Shown: piece by piece, positions 17,188-24,514 of the stretch | How positions within the stretch are numbered: position 1 is the stretch's first letter | Layout of the letters: the number at the start of each line of letters is the position of its first letter | Origin: RPQJ01 sp963754125 | GTDB taxonomy: Bacteria > Pseudomonadota > Gammaproteobacteria > Steroidobacterales > Steroidobacteraceae | Direction of reading: 5' to 3' | NCBI GenBank assembly: GCA_963754125.1 | Contig: CAVWEX010000001.1 | Location: forward strand, 372,001-436,000 | Length of the DNA stretch: 64,000 bases | Notes under the pieces: model-generated | The model's database searches: none | What the model saw: the letters and a program-made list of their open reading frames with translations, nothing else | What the model was told of the DNA's origin: nothing | Made by a program: the position numbers and the translations under genes

Positions 17188-17618
17188 CACGGCTCCGACC
17201 ACGGCAACGCGGGAACCTGTCGCGCAGTCGTCTCGTCGATGACGGCATCGCCGTGGCGCGAGCGCAGCGAGTAGGTGTGCCCCGCCTCGAGGTCCACGAC
17301 GACCTGGCGGATCGCGCCACGACCCTCCAGTCTCGCCTGTGCGGCAGTGTCATCGGCGTAGCGGTCGGTCCACTCGATGCGGTGGCGGCCCGGCCGCAGG
17401 TGCACCTCGGTCCAGTCGCCCTCGGCCACGGTGAGTCCGTCGATGCGCGCGACCGTGGCATCACCGAGCCGCAGCACCGCGACCTCGGCAAGCGGCTGCG
17501 GCGGTCCGGGATAGAGCGGATAGCTCTGTCGCTCGGGCGGCGAGAGGCAGGATGTCGCCCCCGCTGCGGCCAGCACGAGGACCGCGACGCGCGAACTCCA
17601 TCCGTCGATCCGACGCAC
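17187..17618 (-). CDS. Uncharacterised small lipoprotein, first gene of a lipoprotein operon
   Basis: 143-residue protein with lipobox GATSC after a hydrophobic signal. The mature part has the pattern of small beta-sandwich (PEGA/carboxypeptidase-regulatory-like) lipoproteins: VARIDGLTVAEGDWTEVHL, RPGRHRIEW and DLEAGHTYSLRSRHGDAVIDE. Function unknown. First of three coupled lipoprotein genes; the 227 bp upstream of it (17619-17845) carries no gene and must contain its promoter and that of the divergent DUF3149 gene. Confidence 0.7.
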   Translation of the reverse strand: MRRIDGWSSRVAVLVLAAAGATSCLSPPERQSYPLYPGPPQPLAEVAVLRLGDATVARIDGLTVAEGDWTEVHLRPGRHRIEWTDRYADDTAAQARLEGRGAIRQVVVDLEAGHTYSLRSRHGDAVIDETTARQVPALPWSEP

Positions 17619-17845
17619 CGTCGCTCCCTGGAAGTGGCCGGCGATGCACCACCTTTAGGTCCACGCACCGCGCCCGCCAATCGGGGGATATCGCTAGCAC
17701 GGCGACCAGGCGCCGGCACCGAGGCGCGCACCCGACACGGCCATGGATCACGTGCTGGCCTGCTCGTCTCGGTTTGCCACGAGATCGGCCGGGTTCATCC
17801 GAAGCTAGCCTTGGCGGATACACCTACCCGCGCATAGGAGCCCTC

Positions 17846-17992
17846 GTGGAAGTCCTCAAACTCCTCCTCACCACCGACGTCGGACTACTCAGCCTCGGTG
17901 GCATCCTGTTCATGGTCGTCATGGCGATCTACCTGTTCACCCGCTTCCGCAAGCTGATGAACCAGGAGCCCGGCAAGGAAGGCTGGAACTGA
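17846..17992 (+). CDS. DUF3149 small membrane protein
   Basis: 48-residue protein with one membrane helix (VGLLSLGGILFMVVMAIYLF), a short N-terminus containing LLTTDVGL and a basic/polar C-terminus ending NQEPGKEGWN, which is the DUF3149 layout. Start GTG at 17846 with AGGAG eight bases upstream. Function of the family unknown. Confidence 0.82.
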   Translation: MEVLKLLLTTDVGLLSLGGILFMVVMAIYLFTRFRKLMNQEPGKEGWN

Positions 17993-18108
17993 GCATCCTT
18001 CGATCGAGGATAGGGCGCGGCCCCTGAGTCAGGGCGATGATCGCCGGGACGCGCCCCGCGACAACGCGCTAGAGTGCGCGCTCGTTCGCGCACGCAGGGA
18101 AGGACCCG

Positions 18109-19971
18109 ATGATCGACGGCCTGCTGGCCCGGGCCCGGGCTGACCTCCGCCCCAACTGGCGCGCGTCACTCGCGTTCCATCTGCTGGTGCAGCTGCTGGG
18201 CTTCGCGATCTTCACGCCGCTCGTGACCTGGATCGGCCGCCGCCTGGTGCTCGCCGCGGGCGAGCCGGTGATCAGCAACTTCGACATCGCGGGCTTCGTG
18301 CTCTCGCCGACCGGCGCGGCCTTCGTGCTGGTCATCGGGGCGCTGACCATCGCGCTGCTGCTCGCCGAGTTCACCGGCCACAGCTTCATCGCAGGGAGTG
18401 CGATCGCTCGCCGTCCGGTCACGGCCGCCTCGACGATCAGCTTCGTGCTGCGCCGGCTGCCGCGGCTGGTGCGGCTGTCGGCACGCGTGTTCCTGCGGCT
18501 CGTCGTCCTCGCCCTGCCTTTCCTGGCGGCGGTCGGAATCGTCTGGTTCACGATGCTCCGGGGGCACGACATCAACTACTACCTCGCCGAGCACCCGCCC
18601 GAGTGGCGGCGCGCGCTGCTGATCGCCGCTATCCTCGCCGCCGGCTATGCGCTGCTCGCGGCCTGGCAGCTGGCTCGCTGGCTGTTCGCGGTGCCGATCC
18701 TTGCGCTGGAAGGTGCGGCGCCCGCGCAGGCCCTCGCGGAGAGCGCACGGATGACACGCGGCCGGCTGGGGCGCATCGTGCCGTCGCTGCTGCTTTGGTG
18801 GGTGGCGGTCACCGTCGTGGCCGTCGCAATTACCTGGGCCAGCCGATACGTCTCGGACGCGGGACTCGACTGGGCCGGCATCGACGTGCATCGGGTGCTG
18901 CCGCTGGTCGCGCTGTACATGGCGATGGCCGCGATCGGTGGGTTCCTCTACGGCGGCATCCTGCTCGCCGGCCACCAGTTTCTCGTGACGCGCATGTACG
19001 CCGAGCAGCGCGACCCGGACGCGCGTCGGCCCCCGACGGTCCCGAGCGAGGACACGGTACGTGCGCGGCTCATCGCGCGGCCCGCCATCGCCATCGCGCT
19101 GGCCGTGGTGGTGGGCGCAGTGGGTGCGGCCGCACTCCTCGCCTCGCAGCTCGACCTGACGCAGGACGTCGCGATCACCGCGCATCGCGGCGCCAAGATC
19201 CTGGCACCCGAGAACACGCTGGCCGCGTTCCGCGCGGCCATGGACGCCGGGGCGACGTATTCGGAACTCGACGTGCAGCACACGCGCGATCGCAAGATCG
19301 TGGTGGTGCACGACGGGGACCTGATGCGCATGGGCGACGACCCGCGCAAGGTGAGTGAGCTGACCGCGGCGGAGATCGCGACGATCGACATCGGGCGCAA
19401 GCACCACGGGAAGTTCACGGGCGAGTACCCGCCGGCGCTCGAAGACGTGATCGACCTCGCGCGCGGCCGCATGCGCATCAACATCGAGCTCAAGTACAAC
19501 GTGCCCGACCCCGGGCTCGCGCCGGCGGTGGTGGAGCTGCTGCGGCGCACGGACTTTCTCGACCAGGTCGTGATCACTTCGCTCGACTATGCGGCGCTGA
19601 AGCAGGTCGAGAGCCTCGAGCCGAGCCTCAAGACGGGCCACATCATCACCACCGCCGTCGGCAACGTCGTGCGCACCGAGGCCGATTTCCTGAGCCTCAA
19701 TGCCGCCCGGGCCACGCCCTCGCTCATCCGGCGCGCGCACGCAGCCGGCAAGGAAGTGCACGTCTGGACGGTGAACGAGCCCGAGCTGATGCTGCGCATG
19801 ATCGAGCGCGGGGTGGACAACGTGATCACCGACGACCCCGCGCTGCTGGTCCGGGTGATGCAGGGGCGCAGGGAACTCACCCGCGCCGAGATCCTCGGGC
19901 TGCGGCTGCGGGTGCTGTTCAGCCGGCCGCCGCAGGCGCTCTCCGACCCGGCGGCGGTCGAACCGCTCTAG
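18109..19971 (+). CDS. Glycerophosphodiester phosphodiesterase with N-terminal membrane domain
   Basis: 620-residue protein. The first 330 residues form the GDPD-associated membrane domain with about six hydrophobic helices (for example LLVQLLGFAIFTPLVTWIG, VVVGAVGAAALLASQ). The C-terminal GDPD TIM barrel has ITAHRGAKILAPENTLAAF (catalytic His and Arg-Gly), SELDVQHTRDRKIVVVHD (metal Glu/Asp and second His), NIELKYN and VHVWTVNEPELM. It should cleave glycerophosphodiesters to glycerol-3-phosphate at or outside the cytoplasmic membrane. The stop codon lies in the first of three 11-bp direct repeats (19969-20001). Confidence 0.92.
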   Translation: MIDGLLARARADLRPNWRASLAFHLLVQLLGFAIFTPLVTWIGRRLVLAAGEPVISNFDIAGFVLSPTGAAFVLVIGALTIALLLAEFTGHSFIAGSAIARRPVTAASTISFVLRRLPRLVRLSARVFLRLVVLALPFLAAVGIVWFTMLRGHDINYYLAEHPPEWRRALLIAAILAAGYALLAAWQLARWLFAVPILALEGAAPAQALAESARMTRGRLGRIVPSLLLWWVAVTVVAVAITWASRYVSDAGLDWAGIDVHRVLPLVALYMAMAAIGGFLYGGILLAGHQFLVTRMYAEQRDPDARRPPTVPSEDTVRARLIARPAIAIALAVVVGAVGAAALLASQLDLTQDVAITAHRGAKILAPENTLAAFRAAMDAGATYSELDVQHTRDRKIVVVHDGDLMRMGDDPRKVSELTAAEIATIDIGRKHHGKFTGEYPPALEDVIDLARGRMRINIELKYNVPDPGLAPAVVELLRRTDFLDQVVITSLDYAALKQVESLEPSLKTGHIITTAVGNVVRTEADFLSLNAARATPSLIRRAHAAGKEVHVWTVNEPELMLRMIERGVDNVITDDPALLVRVMQGRRELTRAEILGLRLRVLFSRPPQALSDPAAVEPL

Positions 19972-20086
19972 GCCCGCTCTAGGCCGGCTCTGGGCCCGCT
20001 CCGGGGCCGCCCTCGGGCCGCTCGAGGCCAAGCGCCTGGGGCCGCCGGTCGGTATGATCCACGGCCCTCCGCGCCCCCGGTGACCC

Positions 20087-20929
20087 GTGAAAACCCCTCC
20101 CGGCCTGCAGCCGTTGATCGACGACGGCGTGATCGACGAAGTCCTCCGCTCGCTCAAGAGCGGCAAGGAAGCCACCGTCTACCTCGTGCGCTCGGGCCCG
20201 CACACGCGTTGCGCCAAGGTCTATCGCGACATGGCGCAGCGCAGCTTCCAGAAGCGCGCCCAGTACCAGGAAGGCCGGGGCGTGCGCGGCAGCCGGCAGG
20301 CCCGCGCGATGGGCAAGAGCACGAGCTTCGGTCGCCGGGAGCAGGAGACCGCCTGGAAGAACGCCGAGGTGGACGCGCTGTACCAACTCGTGGCTGCCGG
20401 CGTGCGCGTGCCGAAGCCGCTCGGCTACTTCGACGGCGTGCTGGTGATGGAACTCGTGGCCGACGCGGACGGCAACCCGGCGCCGCGGCTCGGCGAGGTG
20501 GAGCTTTCGGCCGAGACCGCCCGCGAGTACCACGCCGTGCTGATCCGCGACGTCGTGCGCATGCTCTGCCTCGGGCTCATCCACGGCGACCTGTCCGAGT
20601 TCAACGTGCTCGTGGCGCCCGACGGCCCGGTGATCATCGACCTGCCGCAGGCGGTCAACGCGGCCGGCAACAACGCGGCGAAGTCGCTGCTGGAGCGCGA
20701 CGTCAACAACCTGCGCTCCACGCTCGGTCGCTTCGCGCCGGAGCTGCTCGCCACCGAGTTCGCGCGCGAGATGTGGGCGCTGTTCGAGCAGGGCGAACTG
20801 CGGCCGGACAGCGTGCTCACGGGCGTGTTCGCGCTCGAGGAGACCCTCGTCGATCCGAACGACGTGATGCTCGTGATCGACGACGCGCGCGAGGAAGAGA
20901 TCCAGCGCCAGCTACGGCTGGCCGGCTAA
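20087..20929 (+). CDS. RIO-type serine/protein kinase (RIO1-like)
   Basis: 280-residue atypical kinase. ATP-lysine region AKVYRD, catalytic loop LIHGDLSEFNVLV (Asp and Asn conserved), metal-binding IIDLPQAVN in place of DFG, and the RIO signature helix around QRSFQKRAQYQ. Ends with an acidic helical tail. RIO kinases act in ribosome maturation in eukaryotes and archaea; the role of the bacterial branch is not settled. Start GTG at 20087 after the stop of the GDPD gene by 115 bp. It converges on the AbgT gene with a 4-bp overlap of the stop codons. Confidence 0.92.
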   Translation: MKTPPGLQPLIDDGVIDEVLRSLKSGKEATVYLVRSGPHTRCAKVYRDMAQRSFQKRAQYQEGRGVRGSRQARAMGKSTSFGRREQETAWKNAEVDALYQLVAAGVRVPKPLGYFDGVLVMELVADADGNPAPRLGEVELSAETAREYHAVLIRDVVRMLCLGLIHGDLSEFNVLVAPDGPVIIDLPQAVNAAGNNAAKSLLERDVNNLRSTLGRFAPELLATEFAREMWALFEQGELRPDSVLTGVFALEETLVDPNDVMLVIDDAREEEIQRQLRLAG

Positions 20930-22566
20930 GGCAAGCCGGGCACCACGTAGCGGACGGATGCTCCGGGCCCGACCGGCAGGTCGAGGACCACCCAGCTCAC
21001 GGTCATCACGAGGCCGGTCACGAGGAACGACAGGGAGTACGGCAGCATCGCGGCGATCAGGCTGCCCATGCCGAAGCCGGGGACCCAGCGCTGGCAGAAC
21101 ACCAGCACCAGCGGGAAATAGACCAGCAGGGGCGTAATCGGGTTGGTCACGCTGTCGCCCATGCGGTAGGCCGCCGTGGTCATCTCGGGCGAGATCCCAA
21201 GCAGCATCAGCATGGGCACCAGCACCGGCGCCAGCATGGCCCACTTCGCGCTGGCCGAGCCGATCGCGAGGTTGATGGTCGCGGCGAGCAGCACCAGCGC
21301 GGCCACGATGGCCGGCGCCGGCAGGTCCAGCCGGCCGATCGCGGTGGCCCCGTTGATGGCCGTGATGACGCCCAGGTTCGACCAGTTGAACATCGCGACG
21401 AAGTGCGCGGCGACGAAGGCCATGACGATGTAGTAGGCCATGCTGGCCATGCCGTCGCTGACCATCCGGATCTCGTCGCGGTGGTCGCGGTTCACGCCGG
21501 CCGCGCGCCCGTAGGCGATGCCCGTGACCAGGAACAGCAGGAAGAAGCCGGCGACCAGCGACTCGAAGAACGGCTGCAGCGCCTGCGTGGCGCGGCCGTC
21601 CGCGGCGGCGGCCTCGTCGAACAGCGGTGCGCCGCCGGGACCGGACCAAAGCGCCGGCCAGGAAAGCACCGCGAACATCACCACGACCGCGAGCGCCGCG
21701 AACCCGGCCGCGCGCAGTCCGCGCCGCTCGGCGTCGCTGAGCGCCGCGCCCACGGCTGCCACCGGCGCCTCGGCCGTCGGCGTCCAGGTGCCGAAGCGCG
21801 GCGCCACGACGCGCTCGGTGATGAACCAGCCGATCGGCACGATGAAGAACGTCATCGCCGCGATGAAGTACCAGTTGCCGGTGACCGTCATCTTCCAGTC
21901 CGGCACGAGCAGTTGCGCGGCCACCTCGGAGATGCCGAGCAGCAAGGCGTCGAACTGGCCCGGCAGCAGGTTGGCGGAGTAACCCCCGGCGACGCCCGCG
22001 AACGAGGCGGCGATGCCGACGATCGGGTGTCGACCGGCGGCGGCGAACAACGCCCCCGCGAGCGGGATCATCACCACGAACGCCGCGTCCGAGGCCTGGT
22101 TGGCCATCACCGACACGAAGATCACGATGGGCGTCAGCAATGACTTCGGCGCGAGACCCACGCCGGCACGCATCGCGGCGCCGGCGAGTCCGGTGCGCTC
22201 GGCGATGCCCGCGCCGAGCATCACCAGCAGCACGTAGCCCAGCGGCGCGAAGTTCATCAGCGTGCGCGGCATCTCGACGAACAGGCGCGTGAGGTTGCCG
22301 CTGGCCAGCAGGCTGCTCGCCTCGATGGTCTTCTGGCTGACCGGGTTGACGGCCTGCCAGCCGGCAGCCGCGCCGATCACGCTCAGCACGATCACCGCGG
22401 CAATCAGCCACAAAAAGATCAGTACCGGGTCGGGCAGCCGGTTGCCGGCGCGCTCGATGGCGTCGAGCAGCCGGCGCCCGCGCGCGCTGCCAGGCCCGGC
22501 AGTCGCGTCCGGTGTCGCGGCCGGTGCCGTCAAGGCCTGCCGCCGGGCGGCGGGCTCGCCAGCCAC
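20926..22566 (-). CDS. AbgT-family transporter
   Basis: 546-residue inner-membrane transporter with about a dozen hydrophobic helices. Family signatures: AGNRLPDPVLIFLWL near the N-terminus, VMLGAGIAERTGL, MANQASDAAFVVMIPLA, AGVAGGYSANLL, NWSNLGVI, and RMGDSVTNPITPLLVYFPL at the end. Relatives import p-aminobenzoyl-glutamate or export sulfonamides. Its 5' end overlaps the amidohydrolase gene by 37 bp if the GTG at 22566 is used; a TTG at 22533 overlapping the TGA is the alternative start. With an M20 amidohydrolase directly upstream, the pair looks like abgB-abgT, where the hydrolase splits the imported conjugate. Confidence 0.93.
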   Translation of the reverse strand: MAGEPAARRQALTAPAATPDATAGPGSARGRRLLDAIERAGNRLPDPVLIFLWLIAAVIVLSVIGAAAGWQAVNPVSQKTIEASSLLASGNLTRLFVEMPRTLMNFAPLGYVLLVMLGAGIAERTGLAGAAMRAGVGLAPKSLLTPIVIFVSVMANQASDAAFVVMIPLAGALFAAAGRHPIVGIAASFAGVAGGYSANLLPGQFDALLLGISEVAAQLLVPDWKMTVTGNWYFIAAMTFFIVPIGWFITERVVAPRFGTWTPTAEAPVAAVGAALSDAERRGLRAAGFAALAVVVMFAVLSWPALWSGPGGAPLFDEAAAADGRATQALQPFFESLVAGFFLLFLVTGIAYGRAAGVNRDHRDEIRMVSDGMASMAYYIVMAFVAAHFVAMFNWSNLGVITAINGATAIGRLDLPAPAIVAALVLLAATINLAIGSASAKWAMLAPVLVPMLMLLGISPEMTTAAYRMGDSVTNPITPLLVYFPLVLVFCQRWVPGFGMGSLIAAMLPYSLSFLVTGLVMTVSWVVLDLPVGPGASVRYVVPGLP

Positions 22567-23738
22567 GCCTCGGCGATGCGCACCCAGGCGCTGCCGCCGA
22601 GCGGGATCAGGTCGTCGTTGAAGTCGTAACTCGGGTTGTGAAGCATGCAGGGGCCGAGCCCGTGGCCGCCGTCGCGGTGCTCGCCGTCGCCGTTGCCGAT
22701 CAGGAAGTAGCAGCCCGGCTTCGCCTGCAGGAAGAAGCTGAAGTCCTCCGCACCCATGGTCGGGCGAAAGTCGAGCACGTTCTGCGGGCCGACGAACTCG
22801 CCGAGCACGCGGCGCGCGAAGTCGGTCTCGGCGACGTGGTTGACGGTCGCGGGGTACTGGCGACGGAACGAGAACTCACACTGCGCATCGAACGCCGCGC
22901 AGGTCGCCTCGGCGACCGTCTTCATGCGCCGCTCGATCAGCTCGAGCACCTCCTCCGAGAAGGTGCGGACCGTGCCCTCGAGGACGCAGTCGTCCGGCAC
23001 GACGTTCACTGCCTCGCCGGCGTGGATCTTGGTCACGGAGATCACGGCGGTGTCGAGCGGGTGCTTGTTGCGCGTCAGGATGGTCTGGAAGGCCTGCACC
23101 ATCTGGCAGGCGACCGGCACCGGGTCGATGCCGTTGTGCGGCATCGCCGCGTGCGCGCCCTTGCCGCGGATCGTGACCTTGAACTCGTTGCTCGAGGCAA
23201 ATGTCGGGCCCGGACAGAGCGCGAACTGCCCGGCGCCGAGACCCGGCCAGTTGTGCGCGCCGAAGATCGCCTCCATCGGGAAGCGCTCGAACAACCCGTC
23301 CTTGATCATTTCCCGCGCACCGCCGCCGCCCTCCTCCGCCGGCTGGAATACGAGGTACACCGTGCCATCGAAGTTGCGGTGGCTCGCGAGGTGCTTCGCC
23401 GCCGCGAGCAGCATGGCGGTGTGGCCGTCGTGCCCGCAGGCGTGCATCCGGCCGGCGTGCCGGCTCGCATGGGCGAAGCGGTTGTGCTCGGTCATCGGCA
23501 GCGCGTCGATGTCGGCACGCAGGCCGACCGCGCGGCTCGAGCTGCCGTTCTTCACGATGCCCACGACGCCGGTCGTGCCGAGCCCGCGGTGGACCGGGAT
23601 GCCCCAGCCTTCGAGCGTGCGGGCGATGAGGTCCGAGGTGCGGTTCTCCTCGAAGCACAGTTCCGGATGGGCGTGGATGTCGCGCCGCAGCGTGGCGATC
23701 GCCGCGGCGTCGGCCAGAATCGATTCGATCATGCGCAT
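22530..23738 (-). CDS. M20D amidohydrolase (hippurate/aminobenzoyl-glutamate hydrolase type)
   Basis: 402-residue metal-dependent hydrolase of acyl-amino acids. Signatures: RRDIHAHPELCFEE, GLRADIDALPM, HACGHDGHTAMLL (Cys/His metal ligands), FQPAEEGGGGA (catalytic Glu), KGAHAAMPHNGIDPV (dimerisation domain start), HAGEAVNVVPD, and TMGAEDFSFF near the end. Two ATGs, at 23738 and 23732, are possible. The downstream AbgT transporter gene overlaps it, so both are one unit; the likely job is uptake and cleavage of an amino-acid conjugate such as aminobenzoyl-glutamate (inference). Confidence 0.94.
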   Translation of the reverse strand: MRMIESILADAAAIATLRRDIHAHPELCFEENRTSDLIARTLEGWGIPVHRGLGTTGVVGIVKNGSSSRAVGLRADIDALPMTEHNRFAHASRHAGRMHACGHDGHTAMLLAAAKHLASHRNFDGTVYLVFQPAEEGGGGAREMIKDGLFERFPMEAIFGAHNWPGLGAGQFALCPGPTFASSNEFKVTIRGKGAHAAMPHNGIDPVPVACQMVQAFQTILTRNKHPLDTAVISVTKIHAGEAVNVVPDDCVLEGTVRTFSEEVLELIERRMKTVAEATCAAFDAQCEFSFRRQYPATVNHVAETDFARRVLGEFVGPQNVLDFRPTMGAEDFSFFLQAKPGCYFLIGNGDGEHRDGGHGLGPCMLHNPSYDFNDDLIPLGGSAWVRIAEAWLASPPPGGRP

Positions 23739-23809
23739 GCGGGTGGGTTCCGGGGCGGGATGACGGTCCCGGATCGTGCCTGATTTTGCGATGGCGCGCT
23801 GGTGGGCTG

Positions 23810-24259
23810 CTATTTCCCCGCGAACAGGGCGCGCAGGCGCTCCAGAAGCGTGGTCGGCCGGCGCGGCGGCATGGCAGCCGGCCGCGTGGGTGGCATCCTG
23901 AGGTGTGGCGTCCTGACCGATGGCGGCGTCGCGACCGGCGTGGTCTTGCCGGTCGGCGAGTTGTCGTAGGGATTGAAACCGCCGCAGGGTGCCACGTTGA
24001 GCCGGAGCTCTTCGATCGCCGGCTGCTTGACGATGACGGTCTTTTCGAGGGAGAGCCCGGGCGCCTGCAACTTCTGCACCCGCGTCGTGCTTGCGTCCCG
24101 ACTGTAGACCCCGGTCGCTGTCTGCCATTCCCAGACGGTCGTTCCCCGACGATCAAACACCGGGCGACCGGACGACGCCGTGGCCGGCGCATCGACGTCC
24201 GCGCTTTCGATTTCGTCCCGGGAGGTACCCGGGTGCGACTTGTTAGCGAGCTGACTCAC
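23810..24259 (-). CDS. Conserved hypothetical protein
   Basis: 149-residue soluble protein without signal peptide or membrane segment. A globular part (residues 30-95) contains RPVFDRRGTTVWEWQTATG, LQAPGLSLEKTVIVK and CGGFNPYDNS; the remainder (95-149) is a Pro/Arg/Thr-rich low-complexity region ending LERLRALFAGK. The central WEWQTATG block looks conserved rather than random, supporting a real gene, but I cannot name a family. Divergent from the hybrid kinase gene across a 255-bp non-coding gap (24260-24514). Confidence 0.65.
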   Translation of the reverse strand: MSQLANKSHPGTSRDEIESADVDAPATASSGRPVFDRRGTTVWEWQTATGVYSRDASTTRVQKLQAPGLSLEKTVIVKQPAIEELRLNVAPCGGFNPYDNSPTGKTTPVATPPSVRTPHLRMPPTRPAAMPPRRPTTLLERLRALFAGK

Positions 24260-24514
24260 GATCGATGTGCCCGTCCGGCCTGCTCGGCCGAGATTCGCCC
24301 AGCAGCGTGTCCGGATCTTCTACGAATCGCTGCGTTGGCGCCGCCGATCGCCGCGGTTACCTGCCGATATCGTGATGCGGCGCACATCCGAAGGTGGACG
24401 ATCGGTCTGACGGGATCGCCCCCTGTTGCGCCATCTCTCAGTTCTGCTGCGCCGAGATTCTCCTTATGTCATTGGCCGATTAGGCTCGGTCAGGTGCCAC
24501 AGCAGTGAGTCCCG

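Noticed and set aside
18166..20175. 669-codon minus-strand frame opposite the GDPD gene
   Set aside because: Composition is typical antisense of a GC-rich gene; the plus strand has clear GDPD and RIO kinase motifs.
20080..22143. 687-codon plus-strand frame across the RIO kinase and AbgT genes
   Set aside because: Different frame from the kinase; antisense to AbgT; low-complexity His/Arg/Asp-rich content.
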